A stretch of 64,000 nucleotides of DNA, from positions 7,233,001-7,297,000 of the forward strand of contig NZ_CP134053.1 of the NCBI RefSeq assembly GCF_031583065.1. Direction: 5' to 3'. This DNA is from Streptomyces sp. CGMCC 4.7035. GTDB lineage: Bacteria; Actinomycetota; Actinomycetes; Streptomycetales; Streptomycetaceae. Below, piece by piece: positions 17,564-26,715 of this stretch; the stretch's first letter is position 1; the number at the start of each line of letters is the position of its first letter. Below the pieces are notes generated by a model. The model was not told where the DNA came from. It saw only the letters and a list, made by a program, of their open reading frames with translations, and searched no databases. The translations under genes were made by a program, and so were the position numbers.

Positions 17564-19224
17564 GCGTCGTCACCCTCGCGCATAGGCACCCGCACACCCC
17601 GTTCCCCGGCCACGGACTCCGCGATGTCGTACCCGGCGTCCACATGCCGGATGACCCCCATCCCGGGGTCGTTCGTCAGCACCCGGCGGATCTTCTCCCC
17701 ACCCAGCTTCGTACCGTCGGCCACCGTCACCTGCCCGGCGTGAATCGACCGGCCCATGCCCACCCCACCGCCGTGGTGGATGGACACCCAGGACGCGCCC
17801 GACGCCACGTTCACCATGGCGTTCAGCAGCGGCCAGTCCGCGATCGCGTCCGAGCCGTCGAGCATCGCCTCGGTCTCGCGGTACGGCGAGGCGACGGAAC
17901 CGCAGTCGAGGTGGTCGCGGCCGATCGCCAGCGGAGCGGCCAGCTCACCGCTCGCCACCATGTCGTTGAACCGCTCACCGGCCTTGTCCCGCTCGCCGTA
18001 ACCGAGCCAGCAGATACGGGCGGGCAGACCCTGGAAGTGGACGCGCTCGCCGGCCATCTTGATCCAGCGTGCGAGGGACTCGTTCTCGGGGAAGAGCTCC
18101 AGGATCGCCTTGTCGGTCTTCGCGATGTCGGCCGGGTCGCCGGACAGCGCGGCCCAGCGGAAGGGGCCCTTGCCCTCGCAGAACAGCGGCCGGATGTAGG
18201 CGGGCACGAAACCGGGGAAGGCGAACGCACGGTCGTACCCCGCGAGCTGCGCCTCGCCCCGGATCGAGTTGCCGTAGTCGAAGACCTCGGCCCCGGCGTC
18301 CATGAAGCCGACCATCGCCTCTACGTGCTTGGCCATCGACTCACGGGCGCGGGTGGTGAAACCGGCCGGGTCCTTGGCGGCGTAGGAGGCCATGTCCTCG
18401 AACTCCACGCCCACCGGCAGGTAGGCCAGCGGGTCGTGGGCGGAGGTCTGGTCGGTGACGATGTCGATGGGGGCGCTCATCGCCAGCAGCTGCGGGACGA
18501 GGTCGGCGGCGTTGCCGAGGACGCCGATGGACAGCGGCTTGCGCTGGTCGCGTGCCTCGACGGCCAGCTGGAGGGCGTGCTCCAGGGAGTCGGCCTTCAC
18601 GTCGAGGTACCGGTGCTCGATGCGGCGCTCGATGGCGCGCGGGTCGCAGTCGATACAGATGGCGACGCCGTCGTTCATGGTGACGGCGAGCGGCTGGGCG
18701 CCGCCCATGCCACCGAGCCCGGCGGTCAGGGTGATCGTTCCGGCCAGCGAGCCGCCGAACTTCTTCGCGGCGACGGCGGCGAACGTCTCGTAGGTGCCCT
18801 GGAGGATGCCCTGGGTGCCGATGTAGATCCAGGAGCCGGCCGTCATCTGGCCGTACATGGTCAGGCCGAGGGCCTCCAGACGGCGGAACTCCTCCCAGTT
18901 GGCCCAGTCGCCGACGAGGTTGGAGTTGGCGATGAGGACGCGCGGCGCCCACTCGTGGGTCTGCATGACGCCGACGGGACGGCCGGACTGCACGAGCATC
19001 GTCTCGTCCTGCTTGAGCGTCCTCAGCGTGCGGACCATCGCGTCGAAGGAGCGCCAGTCACGGGCCGCCTTGCCGGTGCCGCCGTAGACGACGAGCTTGT
19101 CGGGGTGCTCGGCGACCTCGGGGTCGAGGTTGTTCTGGAGCATCCGCAGGGCGGCCTCCTGCTGCCATCCCAGGGCGCTCAGTTCCGTACCGCGCGGCGC
19201 TCGGACGGGGCGGGGTCCTGACAT
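17560..19224 (-). CDS. hutU: Urocanate hydratase (HutU)
   Basis: 554 residues; hydrates urocanate to imidazolonepropionate using NAD+ as electrophile. The family motifs are visible: [10 protein letters not shown] near the N-terminus, the NAD-binding [18 protein letters not shown], the active-site cysteine in [16 protein letters not shown], and [20 protein letters not shown] 19224 has a perfect AGGAGG at 6-7 nt; an in-frame upstream ATG at 19251 lacks one. It is first gene of the hut operon with a plausible promoter at 19292-19320. No hutH is adjacent; in Streptomyces it is typically unlinked. Confidence 0.95.
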   Translation of the reverse strand: MSGPRPVRAPRGTELSALGWQQEAALRMLQNNLDPEVAEHPDKLVVYGGTGKAARDWRSFDAMVRTLRTLKQDETMLVQSGRPVGVMQTHEWAPRVLIANSNLVGDWANWEEFRRLEALGLTMYGQMTAGSWIYIGTQGILQGTYETFAAVAAKKFGGSLAGTITLTAGLGGMGGAQPLAVTMNDGVAICIDCDPRAIERRIEHRYLDVKADSLEHALQLAVEARDQRKPLSIGVLGNAADLVPQLLAMSAPIDIVTDQTSAHDPLAYLPVGVEFEDMASYAAKDPAGFTTRARESMAKHVEAMVGFMDAGAEVFDYGNSIRGEAQLAGYDRAFAFPGFVPAYIRPLFCEGKGPFRWAALSGDPADIAKTDKAILELFPENESLARWIKMAGERVHFQGLPARICWLGYGERDKAGERFNDMVASGELAAPLAIGRDHLDCGSVASPYRETEAMLDGSDAIADWPLLNAMVNVASGASWVSIHHGGGVGMGRSIHAGQVTVADGTKLGGEKIRRVLTNDPGMGVIRHVDAGYDIAESVAGERGVRVPMREGDDA

Positions 19225-19291
19225 GGTCTGCCTCCTGATGGACGGCCGCACGCGGCCGGGGGCGCGCGGGACTGTTACAGCGGATATTCAC

Positions 19292-19320
19292 ATCCTGGCG
19301 CTCTGAATAGAACTAGTCAA
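19292..19320 (-). promoter_or_regulatory. Candidate promoter of the hut operon
   Basis: Read on the minus strand: TTGACT (-35) at 19320-19315, 17-bp spacer, CAGGAT (-10) at 19297-19292, about 60 bp before the hutU start. A good match to the Streptomyces vegetative consensus, not experimentally shown. Confidence 0.45.
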
Positions 19321-19368
19321 TACGTTCTTGCGCCAACGGAGCGGCGCCCGGGGTGTTTCGCTGGAGGC

Positions 19369-20790
19369 ATGACCGCAGACGGTGACACGGGGACGGGGGA
19401 CGCGGTGGACATGAGGGACAGCGGGACGGGACGCACGCGCGGGGACGGGCAGCCCGACGACGCCGGGCGGGCGGCGCGCCGGGACGAGGCCGTGCGGTGC
19501 GCCGTCGAGCAGGGACTGCTGGGACCGGCCGCCCCCATCGTCGGCCTGCTGGACGTCGTCGGCATCCGGGAGTCGGCGGCGGCGCTGCGGGCGGCCTTCG
19601 ACGCGGTGGTCGCGCCGGGCACGCCGGTGCTGCACGCCTTCGCGGTGAAGGCGACCCCGCTCGTACCGGTGCTGCGGCTGCTGCGCGATGCGGGCATCGG
19701 GGCGGAGGTGGCGAGCCCCGGGGAGCTGGCGCTGGCCCGGGCGGCCGGCGTGGCGCCGGAGCGGATCGTCCTGGACTCGCCCGCCAAGACTCCGGCGGAG
19801 CTGCGCGAGGCCCTGGCGCTGGGCATCGCCGTGAACGCGGACAACCCGCAGGAGCTGGAGCGGATCGACGCCCTCGTCCGCACGACGCGCACCGCCTCCC
19901 CCATCGGGATACGGGTGAATCCGCAGGTCGGAGCCGGTGCGATCGACGCACTGTCCACGGCGACCGCCACCTCCAAGTTCGGGGTGGCGCTGCGGGACGA
20001 GGGGGCGCGCGCGTGGCTGGTGCGCGCGTACGCGGACCGGCCCTGGCTGACCCGGCTGCATGCGCACTCCGGTTCGCAGGGCGTCCCGCTCTCGCTGATG
20101 GCACGGGGCATCACCGAGATCCACGCGCTCGCCGAGGAGATCAACCGGCGGGCAGGGCGGCAGCAGATCGACACGATCGACATCGGCGGCGGGCTGCCGG
20201 TCAACTTCGGCTCGGACGCGACGACACCGACGCACGCCCAGTACGCACGGCTGCTGGCGGAGGCGGTGCCGGGGCTGTTCGACGGGCGGTACGGGCTGGT
20301 CACGGAGTTCGGGCGGTCACTGCTGGCCAAGCACGGGACGGTGGTGGCGCGGGTGGAGTACACCAAGCGCGCCGGCGGGCGGTCCGTCGCGGTCACGCAC
20401 GCGGGCGTGCAGGTCGCGGCCCGCACGGTGTACGCGCCGGCGTCCTGGCCTCTGCGGATCGCGGCCTACGACGCGAAGGGGCACCCGAAGGAGGGGCCCG
20501 AGGTGTTGCAGGACGTGGCCGGACCGGCGTGCTTCGCGGGTGACCTGCTGGCCGAGGGGCGCGCGCTGCCGCTCCTGGAGCAGGGTGACCACGCGGCGGC
20601 ACTGGACACCGGGGCGTACTACTTCGCGCACCACTACGCGTACAACTCCCTCGTCCGGCCCGGAATCTACGGCTACGCGCCGGGTGCGGGCGGAGGGATG
20701 CGGTTCGCCGTTGTGCGGGAACCGCAGACGGTCGAGGAGATCGTGGCGGAGTCGGGCGGGGGGCACACGGGCGCGCTGACCGCGCTCTGA
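19369..20790 (+). CDS. PLP-dependent decarboxylase of the DapDC/ornithine decarboxylase-like (fold III) family
   Basis: 473 residues with an alanine-racemase-type barrel and a C-terminal beta domain. The PLP lysine is K94 in HAFAVKATP; later motifs are HAHSGSQG, DIGGGLPVNF and VTEFGRS. It differs from true LysA in length and in the C-terminal substrate region (GDLLAEG, YNSLVRPGIYGY), so a diaminopimelate substrate is not assured. The first ~35 residues are low complexity. ATG 19369 has GGAGG only 1 nt away, so a later start (GTG ~19404 or ATG ~19411) is possible. It is divergent from hutU, which hints at but does not prove a link to amino-acid catabolism. Confidence 0.75.
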   Translation: MTADGDTGTGDAVDMRDSGTGRTRGDGQPDDAGRAARRDEAVRCAVEQGLLGPAAPIVGLLDVVGIRESAAALRAAFDAVVAPGTPVLHAFAVKATPLVPVLRLLRDAGIGAEVASPGELALARAAGVAPERIVLDSPAKTPAELREALALGIAVNADNPQELERIDALVRTTRTASPIGIRVNPQVGAGAIDALSTATATSKFGVALRDEGARAWLVRAYADRPWLTRLHAHSGSQGVPLSLMARGITEIHALAEEINRRAGRQQIDTIDIGGGLPVNFGSDATTPTHAQYARLLAEAVPGLFDGRYGLVTEFGRSLLAKHGTVVARVEYTKRAGGRSVAVTHAGVQVAARTVYAPASWPLRIAAYDAKGHPKEGPEVLQDVAGPACFAGDLLAEGRALPLLEQGDHAAALDTGAYYFAHHYAYNSLVRPGIYGYAPGAGGGMRFAVVREPQTVEEIVAESGGGHTGALTAL

Positions 20791-21066
20791 GGACGCGCCG
20801 ACGGCGCGCGCGCAAACCCGCACCCCTCTTCGGGTCACCCACTCGGATGTCCCCCGCATCCTCTGCGATGCACGCCGCCCGCATAACCGCACGTCAGCGC
20901 ATCAAAGCCGCGATGCCCCTCAACCTCCCTGCAATCAAGGCCAATTGACCCACTCTAGTAACCCGGCGCATGTTCCACCGGAAAATGCCGGAACACTCAC
21001 CCCTCGCGCACACGTTGCGTAGCGTCAGCGTCACTCAGCCGAACCCGAGGCGGGAGGGGAGCCACG

Positions 21067-21462
21067 GTGCCCGGAATCGACGAGTGCCTGCTGGAAGCCA
21101 TGCGACTGCCCGGTGCCAGAGGTGCCGCGGTGGTCGACTGGACCAGTGGGCTCGCGCTGGGCACGGTCGGGGACTCGCCCGGCGGTGACCACGAGACGAC
21201 CGCGGCGGAGGCGGCGGAACTGGCCCGGCTCGCCGCCGAACACCGCGCGTTCGCCCCGGAGGACGCCGACTGGTCCGACGAGGCGTGCCCGCTCGAGGAC
21301 CTGATCATCGCCAACCGGGACAGCTACCACCTGCTGCGGTTCGTGCCGACGACCTTCGACAGCAGCGTCTTCCTGCATCTGTGGCTGGCCCGCGCGGAGG
21401 GCAACCTGGCCCTCGCCCGCATCCGGCTCGGCGAGATGGCCGGACGGCTGGTGCTGGGATGA
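21067..21462 (+). CDS. Roadblock/LC7-type protein 1
   Basis: 131 residues, soluble. It aligns by eye with the roadblock protein at 23006 (GAAVVDWTSGLALGTVG versus [23 protein letters not shown] versus YHLIRL), with a central insertion rich in Ala/Glu/Asp. Roadblock domains in bacteria dimerise and usually regulate small GTPases. GTG 21067 follows GGGAGGGGAG. Its stop overlaps the next start as ATGA. Confidence 0.75.
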   Translation: MPGIDECLLEAMRLPGARGAAVVDWTSGLALGTVGDSPGGDHETTAAEAAELARLAAEHRAFAPEDADWSDEACPLEDLIIANRDSYHLLRFVPTTFDSSVFLHLWLARAEGNLALARIRLGEMAGRLVLG

Positions 21463-22427
21463 CGACGGTCCGGACGCCTTCGCCGCCCCCGTTGCCCGTA
21501 CGGCAGCGGACGCAGATCCCGAGCAGCGGCCTCTCCCCCATGCTCAGCCGGCTCGCCGCCGAACGCGCCACCGGCGTGCTGATGCGCGAGCGCGGCACGC
21601 TCTACCTGGCCGACGGCCAGGTGGTGCACGCCGAGAGCCCCGCGACCCCGGGCCTGGACGTCCTGCTCATCGCGCGCGGCGCCCTCGACGAGGACGGCTG
21701 GCGGGAGGCGGTCGCGCAGGCGGGGTCGCGGCAGCTGGTGGGACGGTTCCTGGTCGACAGCGGCCGGATCAGCGAGGGCGCGCTGGAGCTGTGCCATCTG
21801 GGGGCGCTGTACGACGCGGCGTACTTCGTGCTCGGCCCGAGCAGCGCCCCGGCCCGCTTCCGGTACGGCGCGGCGCACTGGCTGGGACCCGTACGCCCGG
21901 TACCGGTGGCCGCGGTGGAGCGCGAGACGCTGCGCCGCCGCGAGCTGCTCCGCACGATCTGGTCCGACCCGGCGACGGACGAGGCCCCGCTCATCCGCGC
22001 CGACCACCCGGCGGGCCCGGCGGTCACGCCCCGCCAGGAAGCGGTGCTCGACCGGGTCGACGGAGTGCGTACGGCGGCGGACATCTCGCGGGCGCTGGGC
22101 CGCCCGGCGTTCCACACGCTGGTGGACGTACGGCGGCTGACCGCGGCGGGCGTCGTGGCGGCCCGCAGGGACACAGGCTGTGGACAGCCGCCGGCCGCGA
22201 CCGACTCCGGGCACACCTTCACCGGGCCGATGCAAGCCCCTCCCGCCCGTACGGAGTCGGCCCGCACGGAGTCGGCCCCCACGGAGTCGAGGGCCTGGGG
22301 GACGGCGAGCACCGCCGCACCCGCGCACGGCGGCGCGGCACCCGTCCCCACCGAACAGTTGTCGCCTTTCGCCGACCCCCACATCACGTTGCTGAAGAGG
22401 CTCAGGGATGCGCTGGAGGCCCTTTGA
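21459..22427 (+). CDS. DUF4388 / PatA-N-like protein
   Basis: 322 residues. Residues ~20-230 resemble the DUF4388 family: MLSRLAAERATGVLMRERG, LYLADGQVVHAESP, and a winged-helix-like C-terminal part (VLDRVDGVRTAADISRALG). This family is often linked to two-component and gliding or developmental systems. The tail is disordered and contains a triple TES repeat encoded by a 15-bp DNA repeat at about 22246-22292. ATG 21459 overlaps the upstream roadblock stop (ATGA). The exact role is unknown; the context suggests one complex with the roadblock proteins. Confidence 0.72.
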   Translation: MTTVRTPSPPPLPVRQRTQIPSSGLSPMLSRLAAERATGVLMRERGTLYLADGQVVHAESPATPGLDVLLIARGALDEDGWREAVAQAGSRQLVGRFLVDSGRISEGALELCHLGALYDAAYFVLGPSSAPARFRYGAAHWLGPVRPVPVAAVERETLRRRELLRTIWSDPATDEAPLIRADHPAGPAVTPRQEAVLDRVDGVRTAADISRALGRPAFHTLVDVRRLTAAGVVAARRDTGCGQPPAATDSGHTFTGPMQAPPARTESARTESAPTESRAWGTASTAAPAHGGAAPVPTEQLSPFADPHITLLKRLRDALEAL

Positions 22428-22467
22428 CCGGCTCGAACGGCAACGCCTTGCCGAGAGGAGATCCCTG

Positions 22468-22989
22468 ATGGACGCGGAGCCCGAGGTCCTCGACGAACTC
22501 CGCCGCCTGCGAGCCCGCGTTCCCCAGCTGACCGGCGCCCTCGCCGCCAGCGTCGACGGACTCGTCCTCGCCCAGGACACCCCCGGTGTCGAGGCGGAGG
22601 GCGTCGCCGCGCTCACCGCCGCCGCGCTGGGCGTCGCCGTACGGATGACGGACGCCACCGGTCAGGGCGACTTCCGCGAACTGCTCTTCCGCGGCGTCCA
22701 TGGCTACGTGGCCACGTACGCGGCGGGCCGCGGCGCCGTCCTGACGCTGCTGGCGCAGGACCGCGTCAACGTCGGCCGGCTGCATCTGGAGGGCCGCCGC
22801 GCGAGCACACGCATCGGCGAGCTGGTCGACGACGCCATCGCCCGAGCCGAGCCGCCGCCCCCGCAGACCGGCACCACCAGGACCCCCACGAAGACCGCTG
22901 CCAAGTCCGCGCCCACGCGGACCCGCACCGCGCGCACCCCCGCGAGCCCACGCTCGGCCGGGAACGCGCGCACCACCACGGAAAGTTGA
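22468..22989 (+). CDS. Roadblock/LC7-type protein 2 with basic Thr/Arg/Ala tail
   Basis: 173 residues. A roadblock domain (~1-125: [48 protein letters not shown]) is followed by a Thr/Pro/Arg/Lys-rich disordered tail (~130-173) that could bind nucleic acid or membrane. ATG 22468 has GAGAGGAG 6-7 nt upstream; the longer frame from 22408 lacks one. It belongs to the four-gene plus-strand cluster. Confidence 0.75.
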   Translation: MDAEPEVLDELRRLRARVPQLTGALAASVDGLVLAQDTPGVEAEGVAALTAAALGVAVRMTDATGQGDFRELLFRGVHGYVATYAAGRGAVLTLLAQDRVNVGRLHLEGRRASTRIGELVDDAIARAEPPPPQTGTTRTPTKTAAKSAPTRTRTARTPASPRSAGNARTTTES

Positions 22990-23992
22990 AAGGACACACC
23001 CCGAAATGGCCAACACGGAAACCGCGCTGAAAGAGGCCCTCGCCTCCATCGAAGGCGCGACCGGAGCCGCCCTCGTCGATTACACCAGCGGCATGGCGCT
23101 GGGCACGGTGGGCGGCAGCAAGGGCTTCGACCTCACGGTCGCGGCCGCCGGCAACACCGATGTCGTACGTGCCAAGCTGCGCACCATGGAGCACCTGGGG
23201 CTCAAGGGGCAGATCGAGGACATCCTGATCACTCTGAGCGACCAGTACCACCTGATCCGGCTGCTCACCGGACGCGGCGGCAACGGTCTGTTCCTCTACC
23301 TCGTCCTCGACAACAAGCGCGCCAACCTGGCGATGGCCCGTCACCAGCTGAAGAAGATCGAGGAGGAGCTGGAGGTCTGACCCTCCGGCGCGCTCCCCGC
23401 GCGCTACACGAGCTCCGCGGTACGGCGACGCGGCCCCGCCCGGGGCCGCGTCGCCGGCCGCGATGCCCGTACCGCGATAACCCTTGACCGGTTTCCCCGC
23501 GGGCGCGCCGCCACGTCGGCCGAGCCAGTCGACGCGCACCCACAGCAGCGCGTCGTCGGCGCGTTCCCGGCGCCCGAGCCAGGCGGCCTTCAACCGCAGC
23601 CCGGCGCCGGTCCCGGCAAGCAGCATGCCGCCCGCGGCGGGCACCGCGAACGAGCTGCCGAGCGCGGCGGCGAACGCGGCGAGCAGCCACCAGCGGTGCC
23701 CGCGCCGCCAGGTGCGGACGGTGACCGCGCGGTCCTGGAGCACGTCGTGCTTGCCGGCGCGGGCGGCGCCGCGGGCGAGGGCGACGTACCGCTTGCGGCG
23801 CGTGTACGCCACAGCGGCCGTCGTCACGATGAACAGCGCGGCCCCGGCCATGACGCCGATCCGGCGTCCGGTCACTCCCGGTGGGAGCACCCCCACGCCT
23901 GCCGCGAACACCCCGAGCCACCACAGTGGTGCGGCCCCGGCCCGCACGACGACGGCCACCCGAGCCAGCCCCAGCCCTCCTCCGCGCGCCAC
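22766..23992 (-). CDS. Putative membrane protein; C-terminal end uncertain (frame runs antisense through the roadblock genes)
   Basis: GTG 23992 has GGGAGG at 6-nt spacing. The first ~180 residues look real: four hydrophobic segments ([60 protein letters not shown]) with basic loops. The frame then continues without a stop through the terminator hairpin and antisense to roadblock genes 3 and 2, to 22766. The genuine protein probably ends near 23460, and the missing stop could reflect a frameshift or sequencing error. No function is recognised. Coordinates give the formal open frame. Confidence 0.45.
   Translation of the reverse strand: MARGGGLGLARVAVVVRAGAAPLWWLGVFAAGVGVLPPGVTGRRIGVMAGAALFIVTTAAVAYTRRKRYVALARGAARAGKHDVLQDRAVTVRTWRRGHRWWLLAAFAAALGSSFAVPAAGGMLLAGTGAGLRLKAAWLGRRERADDALLWVRVDWLGRRGGAPAGKPVKGYRGTGIAAGDAAPGGAASPYRGARVARGERAGGSDLQLLLDLLQLVTGHRQVGALVVEDEVEEQTVAAASGEQPDQVVLVAQSDQDVLDLPLEPQVLHGAQLGTYDIGVAGGRDREVEALAAAHRAQRHAAGVIDEGGSGRAFDGGEGLFQRGFRVGHFGVCPFNFPWWCARSRPSVGSRGCARCGSAWARTWQRSSWGSWWCRSAGAAARLGRWRRRPARRCVCSRGGPPDAAGRR
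23006..23380 (+). CDS. Roadblock/LC7-type protein 3
   Basis: 124 residues, almost entirely one roadblock domain ([60 protein letters not shown]), ending in an acidic helix. It is paralogous to the protein at 21067. It lies 16 bp after the second roadblock gene. A strong hairpin terminator at 23423-23456 closes the cluster. No GTPase or DUF742 gene accompanies it, so this is not a standard conservon. Confidence 0.82.
   Translation: MANTETALKEALASIEGATGAALVDYTSGMALGTVGGSKGFDLTVAAAGNTDVVRAKLRTMEHLGLKGQIEDILITLSDQYHLIRLLTGRGGNGLFLYLVLDNKRANLAMARHQLKKIEEELEV
23423..23456. terminator. Strong terminator hairpin after the roadblock cluster
   Basis: A 16-bp perfect stem (CGGCGACGCGGCCCCG and its complement) with a minimal CC loop. 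It lies inside the minus-strand frame of the convergent membrane-protein ORF. Confidence 0.75.
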
Positions 23993-24060
23993 GATCAGCC
24001 TCCCGTTTCTTCTGCGAAGCGCCTCAGCGGGTTCGCTGATGTCCGTGCGGTTCGACAGCG

Positions 24061-24102
24061 CCCCAAAGGAGCGCCCCCAAAGGAGCGCCCCCAAAGGGTC
24101 GC
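24061..24102. repeat. Three 14-bp tandem repeats
   Basis: The unit containing CCCCAAAGGAGCG recurs with AAAGG at 24065, 24079 and 24093. It lies between the RpiR regulator stop and the membrane-protein start; no gene overlaps it. Confidence 0.6.
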
Positions 24103-24226
24103 GGCGAACTGCGCGACCAGCCACGACGCACCCGCACACGACGCGCCGCACTCCCAGCGGAGCGCTCAGGTCGCGCAGGCTGGCGAGCGAAGGTGAGACG
24201 AGTCTGAGAACGCGGGCCCCTCCGGA

Positions 24227-25069
24227 CTACTCGACGAACAACCCTCGGGCCGCCGCCCGCGCGTCGAACTCCTCCAGCCGGGCCTGGGCGTCCGGCAGGT
24301 CGTCGCACATCGCCTCCAGCAGGACCCGGCCGAGCAGCATCGGCGCACAGGCCGTGTCGAAGGCGAGCCCCGTGCCGACGGCGGCCGGCAGCAGCAGATC
24401 CGCGGCCTTCGCCACCGGCGCGAAAGCCGAGTCGGCGACCACGACCACCGTCAGGCCCGCCCCCCTGGCATACGCCAGGGTGTCCACGACCTCGCGCGGA
24501 TGCCGGGGCAGCGCGAAGCACAGCAGGGCGCTCGCGCCCGCCCGTACGGCGGCGTCGATACGGTCGTGGAGCATCGTGCCGCCCTCGTTGAGCAGCCGTA
24601 CGTCCGGGTGGACCTTCGCCGCGAAGTACGCGAAGCCGTACGCCTGGGAGGCCGCGGCCCGCAGGCCGAGGACCGGCAGGGGGCGTGAGGCGGCGAGGAT
24701 GCGTCCGGCCTTCTGCACGGGACGCGGGTCGGCCAGGACCTCCGCCAGGTGCTTCAGGTTCTCGATCTCGGCCTCGACGGCCTGCTGGTATTCGTTGTAC
24801 GTCGCCGAGTCCACCGTCTGTTCGACGGGCGCGACCTCACGCAGGTGCTTGCGCAGGGCGGGATAGCCGTCGAAGCCGAGGGCGACCGCGAACCGGGTCA
24901 CCGACGGCTGGCTGACCCCGGCGAGTTCGGCCAGCTCCACGCTCGACAGGAAGGGCACATCGCCGGCCCGCCGCACCATGCTGTGCGCGATGCGCCGCTG
25001 GGTCGGCGTCAGCCGGTGCCCCTCGAAGAGCGCCTGCAGCCGTGTGGCAGGACTGTCGGTCACGTTCAT
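24227..25069 (-). CDS. MurR/RpiR-family transcriptional regulator
   Basis: 280 residues: an N-terminal HTH_6 domain (LTPTQRRIAHSMVRRAGDVPFLSSVELAELAGVSQPSVTRFAVALG) and a C-terminal SIS domain (~125-260) that in relatives binds phosphosugars or other metabolites. ATG 25069 overlaps the stop of the lyase-like gene as ATGA, so the regulator is co-translated with the enzyme and probably controls it and the divergent ABC importer. The ligand is unknown; the inducer is presumably linked to the substrate of this locus. Confidence 0.9.
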   Translation of the reverse strand: MNVTDSPATRLQALFEGHRLTPTQRRIAHSMVRRAGDVPFLSSVELAELAGVSQPSVTRFAVALGFDGYPALRKHLREVAPVEQTVDSATYNEYQQAVEAEIENLKHLAEVLADPRPVQKAGRILAASRPLPVLGLRAAASQAYGFAYFAAKVHPDVRLLNEGGTMLHDRIDAAVRAGASALLCFALPRHPREVVDTLAYARGAGLTVVVVADSAFAPVAKAADLLLPAAVGTGLAFDTACAPMLLGRVLLEAMCDDLPDAQARLEEFDARAAARGLFVE

Positions 25070-26574
25070 GACGTGCTCCCCCTCCAGATGTCCGTGAACC
25101 GGTCGAGCAGATGGGCCGCCGCTGTCACATCGCCCGTGAGCGGCCGGTCGGCCAGGTTTCGGTCGAGCACCGACTCGGCGAGCTCCAGCGCCCGGCCCAC
25201 CGGAAGCTCCGGGTCGGGCCGAAGGCCGCGCAGTTGCAGCGCCCGTACGGCGGCGACCAGTTCGCAGCCGACCACCAGACGGTACGCACCGCACGCGCGC
25301 AGCGTTTGACGCGCGGCGAGCGAGGCGAAGCTGGCCTGCTCCTCGACGCCCCGGGAGAGTACAGCGTGCCCGAGCGAGGCGGGCGCGGAGAACGCCCGCA
25401 GATCTCCGAGGGCGGCTCCGGCGGCGTACTCCAGGATCATCACGCCGGAGGAGGCGGGCTCGTGGTCGGCCAGGAACGGGCGCAGCCGGGTGAAGGCGGG
25501 TTCGTTCAGCGTCGACAGCCGGGACGTCGACAGGCGTGCGACCTGCATCAGAGCGAGCCGGAAGTGGTCCAGGGCGAGGGCGAGTTGGGCCTGGTAGAAG
25601 CCGCCGTGGTGGTAGGCGGCCATGTCCTCGGGGGAGATCAGCGGGTTCTCGGCGGCCGCGTTGATCTCGATGGTGAGGACGTCCTCCAGCGCATCCGCCG
25701 CATCCTGTGCGGGGCCGTGGATCTGGGGCAGGCAGCGGAAGCCGTACGGGTCCTGGATGCGGCCCAGCGGTGGCGTCGGGCGGTCGGCGGCGCCGATCAG
25801 CTCGCGCATGCGGCGGGCGACCTCGGCGGAGCCGCGGTGCGGCCGGGCGGCGTGGACGGGGGCGGCGTACGCCTCGTGGGAGCCGTCCACCGCGAGGAGG
25901 GAGAGCGCGGCGACGACCTGGGTGGCGCCGATCAGGCCACGCAGCTCGTGCAGGGCGAGCGCGGACTGGCCGAGGGTGAGGGCGTTGCTGCTGATGAAGG
26001 CGAGGGCGTCGTTGTTGTCGAGGGGCTGGGGTTCCGGTGCCCTCGCGCCTTTCCAGGGGTGCTCCCCGGCGAGTGCGAGCCCCGCCTGCGCCAGCCCTGC
26101 GATGTCGCCGGTCCCCACCGAGCCGAACTCGTTGACGACCGGATACGCCCCGCTCTCCAGCGCCTCGCACAGTGCCGTGATCACGCTCGGCCGCAGCCCC
26201 GCGCCGCCCGCCAGCAGCTGATTGGCCCGTATGGCCAGCATCGCCCGCGCCTGCCGAGCGGACAGCTCCTCACCGATCGCCCCGGCGTGGCTGCGCAGCA
26301 GCCGCAGGCCGTGCCCGGCGGCTGCCTCCGTCGGCACGTCCACGTTCCGGTTCGCGCCGACGCCGGTCGAGCGGCCGTACACGCGCCCGGTCGCCGCGAT
26401 CTGCCGCGCGGCGTCCCAGGACTCCTCCACCCGTTTCATGGCCTCGGTGGCGGGGACCGGTCGCGCGTCGCCGTCGGCGAGGCGTACGACGTCCTCCACG
26501 CCGAGTGCGACCCCGTCGAGGACCACCAGGCCGGAATGCGCGGAACCCGGCGAGTCCACGATCCGAGACGACAT
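25066..26574 (-). CDS. Histidine/aromatic ammonia-lyase-like protein lacking the MIO Ala-Ser-Gly triad
   Basis: 502 residues with the fumarase/aspartase-like ammonia-lyase fold. Family motifs present are YGRSTGVGAN (catalytic Tyr66 region), QDPYGFRCLPQIHG (Tyr277, Arg280) and AAENPLIS. But where HutH/PAL proteins have GSVGASGDLAPLAH, this has GSVGTGDIAGLAQ: one residue shorter, with no Ala-Ser-Gly to cyclise into the MIO prosthetic group. The usual ALLNGTQ Asn is also replaced (AFISSNA). It is therefore probably not a histidine ammonia-lyase; a MIO-independent eliminase such as an ergothionase-like enzyme is an alternative. ATG 26574 follows GAGGGGAG. Its stop overlaps the RpiR gene. Confidence 0.8.
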   Translation of the reverse strand: MSSRIVDSPGSAHSGLVVLDGVALGVEDVVRLADGDARPVPATEAMKRVEESWDAARQIAATGRVYGRSTGVGANRNVDVPTEAAAGHGLRLLRSHAGAIGEELSARQARAMLAIRANQLLAGGAGLRPSVITALCEALESGAYPVVNEFGSVGTGDIAGLAQAGLALAGEHPWKGARAPEPQPLDNNDALAFISSNALTLGQSALALHELRGLIGATQVVAALSLLAVDGSHEAYAAPVHAARPHRGSAEVARRMRELIGAADRPTPPLGRIQDPYGFRCLPQIHGPAQDAADALEDVLTIEINAAAENPLISPEDMAAYHHGGFYQAQLALALDHFRLALMQVARLSTSRLSTLNEPAFTRLRPFLADHEPASSGVMILEYAAGAALGDLRAFSAPASLGHAVLSRGVEEQASFASLAARQTLRACGAYRLVVGCELVAAVRALQLRGLRPDPELPVGRALELAESVLDRNLADRPLTGDVTAAAHLLDRFTDIWRGSTS

Positions 26575-26715
26575 AAGGCTCAAACTCCCCTCAACCAGGA
26601 CATCGGATCTTGCCCTCCGGTCATCCGTTACCTCGGATTAACGCCGAAGCATTGACAACCTATTCAGACACCAAGAACTCTGCATGACGTTATACAGCCG
26701 GGCAAGGGACATCTC

